Shown here piece after piece: positions 22,601-33,279 of a stretch of DNA of 64,000 nt (within the stretch, counting starts at the first letter, position 1; every line of letters starts with the position of its first letter). The DNA comes from Brachionus rotundiformis (taxonomy: Eukaryota > Rotifera > Eurotatoria > Ploima > Brachionidae). Under the pieces are notes generated by a model. It did no database searches, was not told the DNA's origin, and worked only from the letters and a program-made list of their open reading frames with translations. The stretch covers positions 5,080,336 to 5,144,335 of the forward strand of contig JAESIW010000200.1 in assembly GCA_016802295.1 (NCBI GenBank), given 5' to 3'. The position numbers and the translations under genes are program-made.

Positions 22601-25600
22601 TGCTTTAAAAATAAACTTTTTTTCGGATAATCGAACTATTTGCCAAAATGAAATTATTATTCTAATATAACAAAAATTAAAATAAGTATCATAAAAAAAG
22701 AGAAAAAAAAGAGAGAGAGAGTGAGTGAGTGAGGGAGAAAAAAGCAAAAAATAAAACTTTATTTAAATCTATTATTATGTAAAATATGTAAAATATTTTT
22801 ATTTTGGGGCCAATATGGCGACAATGGAGCCCAGCACGCGTCATTACGGAAATTAATTTGCTTGACTCCCATTCAGTGGATTAAATGAATGTGATATTTA
22901 AATTTTAGTGGGTTAATTGTTTGCCATTAATTGCCAATTTCAAGGTAGCCCTAGAAATACAAAGGTTAAACATAGAAATTTAAGATTTCTAAGGATTCAA
23001 TAGATGATTGAGAACGTGATTTTATCAAGTCTTTAATAGTTTTTTTTTGCTCAAAATTTAATTAAAATTTAAGTGTATCTTGAATTTGTGACACACGGCC
23101 TTATTTTCTGGTTGTCAAAGCAATTATCTTATCTATTTTATTATATTTTTTGTTTTTGGTAATTTAGAGTGTAGATTTGCATTCGGATGATATACCAGCG
23201 ATTACCAACTCGAATACGAGTGTGAACACAATCAAAAAGATTAAGATAAAGAAGAAAAAAAGTGCACAAAAGCAGAAAGAGCGCGCTTATTTGACCAAAC
23301 AAGATGACTTGTATGATATGATTGAAAAAATTCAAGGTGACAGATTAGATAATCAACGTTGTGAGCTAGCTCAGGCTCAAGATTGCAGTGTAAGTAAAAA
23401 TTTTGCTGAAAAATTAACATTTTTAAAATTAGTCAAAACAATTGTTTAATACCGCGGTAATAGGCTTAAGAATTACGTAAGCAAACACTTACTAATTCGT
23501 CTCCAAGATCTCTGGGCTCGTATTTTTGCCAAATTTTCTTCAAATTTGTGGTAATTTGTTTACCAATTTTGAAATTTTGTTTCTATTAGACCTTAAAGTA
23601 ATAAAATATTAATTGTGGTTTGTGTCTATAATTATTTCTTATTATTTATTGTTTATTTTTGACTATTTGCTGTGAAAATATTTCAAGCATTTTTTTTACA
23701 TCCGGCTAGAAAAAAAGCATTTCAAGGAGACAAAATATTTACACTCAATTTAAACAACTAAGTAGTTATTATCATTATTTTTTTAAATAATTAAAAAATA
23801 TTCTAAATTAAAATGAGATAAGATTGGTATTAGTTGCTTAGTGGTTAATTGGCATTTTTCCTAGCACGAATGTGAATGATCACGTTTTTCCAAAATTAAA
23901 ATCAAATAAATAACCAATTTTGAGTTATCGTCTTTAGCTTATAAAATGCTGTAATTAATATTTTGTTTTTTTTTATTATTTTATTTTTATTTTTTTTTTT
24001 AATTGAGCCTGTTCTAGATGTGTGACTGGAATAATAAATATATATTTTATTTTATTTTATTAAGTCACCAAAAAAATTATTTGTATGGCAAAGAGACAAA
24101 TTTGTGGGTGTTTAGGCCTGATTGCCTTAAGCTGCACAAATAAATCTTCAAGCCCCGAGGCTCAGTCACTGAATAGTTAATTAATTAGAACCAACATTAA
24201 AATAAATGTGGTTATTAATCTAATTTCGTATCTGGTAGATTGTGTAATTTTTGTTTTGACAAAAATAATTTAAAAAATTAATACGACATGGTTTTAAGCA
24301 GGCATTATTAGGTAAATAATGAGAAAATTTAACTTGAGTTAACCAACCAATTTAATAAAGCTGATTAAGAACAAGATCAATATATCTTTCTCTCTCTTTC
24401 TCTTGTTTAAAGGTGATTTAATTAAACCTTGTTTAATAAGTAAAATTATATTTATAAATTTGAATTATTCAAAGTAACCAGATTTAAAAAAATCTGAATT
24501 TCTGAAGGAAAAAAATCCTAAGTATTCAGGTAGAAACCAGTGTTGGTAAAATTAATTAACTTTATTTGATTCTTTTTGGTAGATTCAGGCAAGCTAAGCG
24601 AGTTAAAGGTTTCCGAAGCTCGGTTAGCTTTAAACCTGGTTTATAATGGATCGTTTTTTTCTCAAGTTACAATAGATAATGTAGCATAGTTCAAATTTCA
24701 TTAAAAAATAAAAAGAAATAAAGATAATTTTTTTATTTACAATTAAAATTTGTAATCAAAGCGTATAAAAATAGGTGTCTTATTTAGACAAGAATTAGTA
24801 AGATTCTTGAGACGGTGGTCGGTTTTGTTACGGGTTTTGAATTTTAAAATGTCATTTAGTCTAAGCGAGACACACAATTACCAAAATTAATTAACCTAAT
24901 TTGGGGTGATTTTTTTTTACTAGTTTTATGTTGGCAAAAATAATTAAATTTGGCAAGTCTAAAAACAACTTGGCCCATATGACCATTATCTAATTTTGAA
25001 TGTAAATTCAATTTCTATTTTAATATATATTTTCTTTTGTTGATTAAAATTTTAATTAAAATTTATCTAAACATTTTTTTTCATTTCTTTTTTTGTTGAT
25101 AAAACTTGCTCTATTCCGCGTAATAAAGTCTCCAAGCTCTCCCATGAGATAATAAAAATATGCAAAATAGCTCATTATATACATTACATAATCACTTTTT
25201 TATATTGTTTTTAATTTTTTAAAGGTAACAAAATTTTTTGATGATAAATATTCGCTTTTAAATGAAACAAAGATGATTAATCGAGTGTCTAACATAGTGC
25301 CAAAGTCGAGTACGGCACGGCTGGAGAGCGTGTTGGCAAGAGCTGGTCTGCACCCGATGGTGAGCCTGCCCGAGAGTGACCACTATTGGTGCGAGGGATG
25401 GAAGTGCGAGGAAGAGTCCAGCTTTGTAAGCGACTTGGTAATTTCTTCCTCTTCGCTTTCGTCGCCATCCTCGAGCTCCTCGTCTTCGCCATCGCCCTCC
25501 ACCGACTCGTCCAGCTTTGGCATTAAAATAACCTGTTCCAATTTTGACAATGGTTCTGATAATCTGCGCGAGGCGTACATGGGAAGCGAAAGTTTAGTCT

Positions 25601-28600
25601 TTTACGGCCGCGATCAACAAGACCAGCCATTTGTGCTCACCTATTCAAATCAACCACACGAGCTCAGAGCCATACTTCGTCTCAAAGATACCAATTATTT
25701 GATGGCTGCGCCGATCTCAAGTGTCCCAGAGCCGATTCAACCAGACAAAGTAGTTCAACTAATACAACCAGAATTTAGGGCCAAATTTATCTATCCACTG
25801 GTCAATTTAAATGGTTTTAAGCTAATTAGAGAATTTGATAATCATTCAATAAGTAGCCATTTTAAATTTGGAGTTATTTATATGAAAAAAGGCCAGACAA
25901 CAGAGGAAGAGCTCTTTTCCAACCAAGAGCACAGCGAGGAGTTTGACAATTTTTTGAGCATTCTGGGCGAGAGGATCAAACTAAAGGACTTCGAGGGCTT
26001 TCGCGGAGGCCTGGATACTTCACATGGACAAACCGGTGAATACTCAGTGTACGAACAGTTCCAAGACAAGGAAATTATGTTTCACGTGTCCACTCTGCTG
26101 CCGTACAACAAAAACGATAGCCAACAATTGGAAAGAAAAAGACACATTGGCAACGACATAGTGGCCATTGTGTTCCAAGAGGACAATACACCATTCGCGC
26201 CAGACATGATAGCATCAAATTTTTTGCACGCATTTATAGTTGTACAAAGGTTCGAGGAGCCGTCAAGCTCAAAGACAAAATTTAGGGTAATTTTGGCCTA
26301 TTATTTTTTCCTTATTTAAATATTTTATTTGTTTGGTTAAAATTTAAATCCAAAATTGGGCTTCTTTAGGCCTCCGAGTTCAAGTTTAGAATAAATTTAT
26401 ATTTAAATTAATTGAGAAAATAATTTGCATTCAAATTTTAAAATTGAATTTTAAATTAAACACACAAAATCCATTTAAATGGAAGCATATCATTTAAGGT
26501 TTGGAAATTTATTCAAAATTACCAACAATTTTGATTATCCAAAAAAGAAAAAAGTGTTCTTTTGAATTGTTTAAAATAAGAATTTTTGAGCCCTGGTTTT
26601 AAGTAAAACTAATTAAATGCTTATGTTTTAATTAAAATGCTTTCTGGTCCTAATTGTGCAATTTTGAGGCCTTCTTAATCATTTAAATGCTTAAATAAAC
26701 TATTTAAATTGATTACTTTAATTATGGTATGATTTAATAGATTTTGATTTTAATTGGTCCTTAAAATGTTTGCACAATTATCATTTTAATTCACTGTTAT
26801 AAAATTATTTGATTTAAAAAAAAATATATTTTATCATAGATATTAAGAGATAAATTGATTTAATTAGCATTTTTTATCTATTAAAAATTGAAAAAAACTT
26901 TTAAATTTTGTGAAATAGAATAAGAAGAGACGAATTTAATCTATTAATTAAAAGTTATTATTAAATTATTTAAGTAGTAGTAGTAGTACTAGTTATGAGA
27001 CTGCAGTGTATAGCAATGTATTCTAATACCTTCCGGCATTTAGCTCTATAAGAGCTGTGGCAGTCTTTCCTTTTTTTGTTCTATTTCAAACACTTCTCTG
27101 TCGATACTCGCTTTAAAGCCATTAACTGTCTCTGAGTTAACAACACTTTCCGGTAAAGCATTCCACTTTGAAACCACTCTATTGGTCATAAAGTCATATC
27201 TTGATATAGCTTGTTTGCAAATTTCTTTCCCTAGTTTCATGTTATGTTTTCTTCCTAAGTCCAGATTCAAACTTGTAGCCACATTCACGCGTTTCATTAG
27301 GTTAATCTTCTCATGACGGTTGACTATTTTGAACATTTGAATAAGATTTTCTCTTGTTCATTAAGTCCAAAGTCCTTAGCCTTTCTTGGTATGGCTTTCC
27401 TTCAAACATTGGACTAGCTTTGTCGCTCTTCTTTGGACTCTTTCGATGATGTTTATGCCAGCTTTCGTTGAAGGGTTCCAAACACTTAGAGCGTATTCAA
27501 GATGCGGTCTGACAAGTCCTATGTATAACAGTCTAAAAGTTTCTTTGACCTAACACACGAACGCAATCCTGATTTGACCTAGCACTGTGTTGGCTTTAGA
27601 TGCCGTAGTTGAACATTCTTTGTTTGTTCCATTTTAGCTCATTAGATACAACAACACTGTGGTCCTTTTCTTCAATAGTTACCCCATCCATGATTGGAAC
27701 TGTATACTCTGTTTTATTCCTATTTTGATCAATATGCATTGTTTTACACTTTAATACATTTAGTTCAGTAGGCCATATTGCTGTCCAGTTACTTAATTCA
27801 AAGAGATCACTCTGAAGCTAAGTCGATCCTAATTCATTCTTATTAAAAACCCCCAATATTTTCATATGATAAACATGTACTTTGAATGGAATCGTTTACA
27901 TAAATAATGAACAAAATCGGGCCCAAAACTGATCCTTGAGGGACGCCACTAGTGACCTCTTCCCATTCTGAAACTTAATCACCAAGAACACCTCTCTGCT
28001 TCCTATCAAAGAGAAATGACTTTATCCATTCATATGGTTCATTTACAATACCATATGCTCTTAATTTTATTAAAAGTTTTCTATGCGAGACTTTAGAGAA
28101 GTCTGTGTGTACCATATCGACTAAGTTTCCATTTTCGACTTCATATGTTACTCTGTCAACAAACTCAATTAGATTTGTGGTCCATGATTTGGCTGGCATA
28201 AAACCATGTTGTTTCTTGTTGATTAACTTGTTCATAAATAAAATTGTTCTTTCGAAATCTTGTTCATAACTCGTTCTTTTTAAATTAAAATAAAGGACAA
28301 AATAATTCATCTGATTAAGATATGTGTACTTAAGCTACCAGTTTGGTCAATTTGACATGGCATTGAAAAGCATTTCCAAAACAAAAAATAATAATTATTA
28401 GATAAAAATATTCTAAAATTAATATAATTTTTGATGTGTAGGTATCAGTTACAGCGCGTAAAGATGTTCCAAATTTTGGTCCACCAATACCAAATGATAG
28501 TGTTTTCGATAACGATGGCTCATTCAAACAATGGCTGCTTAACAAGCTCACAAATGCGGAATACTCGTGCTACAAAGCTGAAAAATTCAAAAAACTAAAA

Positions 28601-29377
28601 GAACGTACTCGTTCTTCATTATTAGATAAACTCTACACTGATCTAAATCTACAAAATCAAGCCATTTTGGGTAGCTTGTTTCCAAGCTTGGCCGAAGCGG
28701 CCAATTCGGATAGTTCAAGCGGACGATTGCCAAGCGAGACAAGTTCATCAGTATCTGGCTCACCAGTTATTTCTTCGACTAATTCCACCAGTACTCACAA
28801 TTTGTCCAACTCGACCAGTTTTAAGTTTAGTTTGATAAATACAGTTCGCAAAGCATTTAAAAAAGATTCCAAGGAAAAAGATTTGCACAGCAGTAGGACA
28901 AGTTTGTCAAAGCAGCGGTCCGGCACGGTCTCAGCAGTGCCATTCTCATCGCCATCCAACTCTCCAGCCACTACTCCATCTAGTGAAAATTACCAAACCA
29001 TCGGCTCAAAGATGAGAAGCATGACTTTTGACTCAGGCACTGAGCATACCACATTTGCCAAAGCAATTGTCAAAAATCAGCTTAAAAATCAAATAAGTGC
29101 TCCAGAGGACATGAACAAAAAATTAAAGTTCAAGTATACCAATCATCATGAGCATAATCTGACCAAAATAGGGTCAATAGATAGTTTAAATCATGTAGAA
29201 AAAGAGGATATACTTAAAAAGAGATTGTTTTCTCTAATACCACCAAAACATCCTAATGGCAGCATGACTGATTTGACCAATAAGTCTTATGTCTCATCTT
29301 CCGGTTCGTCTTTGCCAGAAGACGAGATTGATGAACAAAATAATAACGTTGTAAAGCATGTTCAAGTTAATAGCTAG
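19617..29377 (+). CDS. RAP1GAP: Rap1 GTPase-activating protein with GoLoco motif
   Basis: Stimulates GTP hydrolysis by Rap1, with a GoLoco motif that binds Gi-alpha-GDP. Six exons close in frame: 19617-20247, 20527-20707, 20779-21112, 23168-23389, 25225-26286, 28442-29377, giving 1121 residues. The first 380 residues are a Ser-rich, probably disordered extension. GoLoco is at about 428-449 (DDLYDMIEKIQGDRLDNQRC, with the D-N-Q-R hook). The RapGAP domain follows in exons 5-6: HFKFGVIYMKKGQT, GFRGGLDTSHGQTG and KRHIGNDIVAIVFQ, whose Asn near 766 is the catalytic asparagine thumb, then PDMIASNFLHAFIVV and VSVTARKDVPNFGPP. A Ser/Pro tract (25455-25520) is inserted in the domain's N-terminal part. 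The tail is Ser-rich with basic patches. It is longer than human RAP1GAP. Alternative starts or 5' exons are possible. Confidence 0.93.
21617..21639 (+). repeat. (TC)n microsatellite
   Basis: About eleven TC units in RAP1GAP intron 3. A purine-rich (GA)n/(GTGA)n tract lies on the same strand about 1.1 kb further on. Confidence 0.9.
22709..22736 (+). repeat. (GA)n/(GTGA)n microsatellite
   Basis: A GAGAGAGAGAGTGAGTGAG-type tract in RAP1GAP intron 3, complementary in sense to the upstream (TC)n tract. Confidence 0.85.
26975..28290 (-). mobile_element. Decayed CR1/L2-type LINE (RT and C-terminal region) in RAP1GAP intron 5
   Basis: Antisense to RAP1GAP. From 28250 downward the frame reads LINKKQHGFMPAKSWTTNL (RT motif), DMVHTDFSKV joined to SHRKLLIKLRAYGI, WIKSFLFDRKQRG, then TSGVPQGSVLGPILF. 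The catalytic YADD block is not found. It continues with ELSNWTAIWPTELNVLKCK, GLVRPHLEYALSVWNPS, IERVQRRATKL and RYDFMTNRVVSKWNALPESV. Frameshifts, an internal deletion after FSKV and stops show it cannot be active. The 3' end lies near a TAC/ACT trinucleotide run at 26975-26990. It explains the large size of this intron. Confidence 0.88.
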
Positions 29378-29660
29378 ATATTAATTTTTTAATTATTAAT
29401 ATTAGTTTTTTTCATAAATCAGATGTTTTATAGATATCAATTTCCATTTTTGTTTTAAATCCGATTTGTTTCCAAATTTTTTTTTTTGTTCTACTAATTA
29501 AAAATTGTTAATTTTTTATTTGTATCGACAGTGTAATTTTAAAGAAATATAATTAATTCAATTAAATAATTTGTGCTTTTTGATTAAATTTTAAATAAAA
29601 TAAACTAATAATAATACAGTTTTAATCTTATTGCTTATTAAATGAAATTAAAGAGATGTG

Positions 29661-29732
29661 GCTTCGATAGTGTAGTGGTTATCACGTCTGCTTCACACGC
29701 AGAAGGTCGCGAGTTCGAACCTCGCTCGAAGC
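29661..29732 (+). tRNA. tRNA-Val (CAC), copy 1
   Basis: A 72-nt cloverleaf: acceptor GCTTCGA/TCGAAGC, anticodon stem TCTGC/GCAGA around the loop TTCACAC (anticodon CAC, reading GTG), and a T-arm with GTTCGAACC (B box). No intron. A T run (Pol III terminator) follows at once, so the unpaired base 73 is T rather than the usual A. Confidence 0.96.
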
Positions 29733-30083
29733 TTTTTAATTTTTTCAAATAAATTACCAAATAATTTATAATTTTTATTTAAAAATTTTTTTTCTAAAAT
29801 AAATTTTCCAAAATATAATAAATTTCTGTCATACAAATATGATACAAATTTAAAGAAGTATTATTAAAACGTTTCCATATTAAACTAATAACTACACTTT
29901 TGAATTACTAGTTTAAATTATAATTTGATTATTTTGTAATAGTTTAAATAAATATTTAGATATAAATTAATTTCATTAATTATACGAAAAAAGATTTTTT
30001 TTTAATAATCTAAAGTGTTTAGTTATAATTAGTAGATTAATTAACTCAAGAAGAGCTAAGCTTATTTGTCGAATAGTCGACAG

Positions 30084-30155
30084 GCTTCGATAGTGTAGTG
30101 GTTATCACGTCTGCTTCACACGCAGAAGGTCGCGAGTTCGAACCTCGCTCGAAGC
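30084..30155 (+). tRNA. tRNA-Val (CAC), copy 2
   Basis: Identical over all 72 bases to the copy at 29661. About 40 bases of 3' flank (T run, then AATTACCAAATAATTTAT) are also shared with copy 1, so these two arose by a local duplication. Confidence 0.96.
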
Positions 30156-31592
30156 TTTTTAATTTTTTTAAACAAATTACCAAATAATTTATTATTATTA
30201 ATTAATATTCATATATAAAATAAGCAAATTAAGTAGAAGACACTGTATGCCTATCGGAGTTGGAATTCTTTGACAAGTCATTTGTCATTTATTATCTCAA
30301 ATTTAAGACTCGATACAAGAAAAATAAAAACCATCTTTGGAATTAATAATTTAGTATCAATTTATCATTTTAAATTTATTATCTCATATATATCTTAGTG
30401 TAGCTATGCTTTCCAAGTGAAGGGAATATCTTTGTCCTTGTTCCTTGAACCTTTTGATTTTTCAATACCTTTCTTAATATTGACACATGATAAACTTATG
30501 GCAAGCTTTATTTGAGCATTACCATTTACCATATTAAGTCCAGTACAAGTCAGCTTGATATAAATCTCTAAGTTTTTTACAAAATGTTTTTTTGTTTATT
30601 TCTTTATACTAAAAATGGTTTCATCAAAGATTGTATTTTTGATCCAATATTTATTTCACTCCTAATACCAAGCAAGTACACAAGCTGAACAAAATCTTGT
30701 CAAATATTGGAAATAAAGGAAAGCCCAAAGTCTTGTGAGGAGTCCGTCTCTAACCAACTAGGTTAGAAAACCTCTAACTCTTTCCATTTTTCTGTCCCGT
30801 TGGTTATCAGATAATGTTAAACCCAGTAGCCTTGAAATTATTTAATTTTACTGTGAAATGCTTTATATTGTAGGCTAATAAACCTTTATCAACAAAAACC
30901 TTTAATTATTTAACTCATTTTTAATTTAATATTTATACAAAATTGAAAATAAATTCGATTAGGAGTGGATTAATTTTTAAGTAAACAATTAGAATTAATG
31001 TGTATTATTATATCATCAATTTATATTTTAATAAATTTATATCTAATTGAAATTTTTTTTCACTAAATTTTAGACCAGAAAGCCTATTACTTTCATTTAA
31101 ATGGCTTTTATTTGTTTATTTTTAGTAAAAATTATGTAATTATTTTATTAATTTTTATCTAGTTTATTTTCTATTGTTTATTATGTTTTTTGGCTGTTTT
31201 GTGTACTTTTTAGCTTTTTATTATATTTTTGTTTTTCGTGATCAGGTTTAATTTTTGTATTTTTAACCTGGACAAGTAAGATTGAAAATCTTGTCTTTTT
31301 CTATCAACTAGAGAAAGATTTTAAACGCAACAAATTTATTTAAAAGTCTTAATTAAATTGTTTCCAATAAGCTCTATTTTCCCAAACATATTTAAATTAG
31401 TTTTTTTAATTAAAATTGACTCAATAAATGATACAACTAATATAACTTTCTTACAATGACAATTACAGAATAATAAAAATGTAATAAAAGAACATATTTT
31501 TATCAATTAAGATGCGAAATGTATTCTGATCACAAAATAATTAAAATATAATTTAAATTTAATTAGCTTTTTTTTTTCTCTTAATTAAAAAA

Positions 31593-31664
31593 GCTTCGAG
31601 CGAGGTTCGAACTCGCGACCTTCTGCGTGTGAAGCAGACGTGATAACCACTACACTATCGAAGC
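31593..31664 (-). tRNA. tRNA-Val (CAC), copy 3 (inverted)
   Basis: The same 72-nt gene on the opposite strand, with the T run terminator at its 3' side (complement of the A run at about 31587-31592). Flanks are unrelated to copies 1 and 2. Confidence 0.96.
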
Positions 31665-32451
31665 TCATTAACTCAGCTAGTTTATCTCCTAAAAGTAACT
31701 GAGTGGATCAAACTGAGGAGAATATTGCTCTTCTAGATACCAGATAGTATTTTTTATGATAAATTTATTATGCTGGATTCTTATATAACGTAGAAAAGTG
31801 GTTCTATAAATAAGATTGGTTCGAAAGAATACGCTTTCACTATTCATAATCAAGGAATTTTTGAATTTATCATTCATTAGGATAAACTTTATTGAAAAAA
31901 TGTGTTCAATGAAAAATAGACAAGATATTTTTAGAATTATCATTTTAAATTTTCAAAAAGACTCTATTTTATTTAAGCTTTTCTACAATCTTTATCTTTA
32001 AAAGAATGATTAAATGTTACTAAAACATGTACCAGTACCCAAAAAGTTGGCCAATATTTTTCCAAAATTTCTTCCAAATACCTAGGCTGTCTTTTTAGGT
32101 AATTAATAGGAAAAAAAAAAAAAACAAACACCTCTAAGTGTACTTATTAGCTTGCTTAAGAGATCAAATAAAATTCCTAAATTACATAATTACATAATTT
32201 ATAAAACTCTTGAAAATCTTGGGAACAAGTTTTTACCAAAGTCTGTTCAATGACAGCTCTAGATTTGAGCACAAATAAATTCAAGACAATAAATATTAAT
32301 TTAATTAACAAAATAAAAATACGCAATTAAAAATAAATTTATATAAATGCGTAATTAGAAAAAAATAAATAAATAAATAAATTTTGTATTTAATTTTTAT
32401 TGTTATTTAATTACGTTCAAAATTTTAATTATTAGGGTTTAAAGACAACTA

Positions 32452-32523
32452 GCTTCGATAGTGTAGTGGTTATCACGTCTGCTTCACACGCAGAAGGTCG
32501 CGAGTTCGAACCTCGCTCGAAGC
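32452..32523 (+). tRNA. tRNA-Val (CAC), copy 4
   Basis: Identical gene body again. It is followed by TTTTTGCC, so base 73 is once more T. Flanking sequence differs from the other copies. Confidence 0.96.
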
Positions 32524-33279
32524 TTTTTGCCAAATAGGAGGCAGACTTTGCATCATTAGTCAAAATTTTGCTTACAAAATCAAAATTTTAATTAACTTAA
32601 CTGATAGTAAAAATGGATTTTGAACTCTTTTTTTTACTTTTATTTTGTTATATAACTCGTGTTAGATCGAGGTTTTAGATCCAACATGTGTTTAAATTAG
32701 ATTGGTTTCTCGCAGCGCTTTTACCAATCTTTTTCTTCTTCAAAAATACGAGTTCATTAAATCAAATGATTAAAAGCTAATTTATTTTATTGATTAAATG
32801 TTTTAGTGAAAAAATATTTTTTCTATGTATCCAGGTTAACAACACTTAAGAATGGTTTAATAATTGGCAAATTTAATGCAAATATTTGTATTTTAATAAA
32901 ATTTAATTTTAAGGTGTTAAGACAAATAGAAAAGCATTGCTTACCTTTGTAAACCGGAAAAAAACAGGTTTTTAGGTTAATGGTGTATTTTTTTGTTAAA
33001 AATTTTATCAAAAATAATTTTTTTTTTAAATTTCATTCAAGACAAATCATGGCGAAACATGGATTATTCTATTTACATAATAATTTTTTATATTTATAAA
33101 GCAAAAAATATAAGTTTTTTGTAATTTTTAAAATATTTCATAACTAAGTCTGATATAAAATTTTGAAATTGTCTGCTAATATTGATCCTGTGACTCATCT
33201 TTTAATTCAACACGTAATCACTAAAATACTATAAATGTTTTAACAAAAAGTTTGCTTAATTTTAGATAAATTATTTCAA

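Larger units (their letters stand above)
29378..33279. other. tRNA-Val-bearing intergenic region between RAP1GAP and ACSL
   Basis: Apart from four tRNA-Val genes (three on +, one on -), this 3.9 kb stretch is AT-rich and shows no protein gene. Short frames near 31689-32001 overlap each other on opposite strands and look random. Confidence 0.6.

Noticed and set aside
31689..32001. Overlapping short frames on both strands between tRNA-Val copies
   Set aside because: Low-complexity composition expected by chance in AT-rich DNA.
29661..32523. Repeated identical 72-mers considered as a CRISPR-like or satellite array
   Set aside because: Each unit folds as a complete tRNA-Val, spacing is irregular (0.4-1.5 kb) and one copy is inverted.
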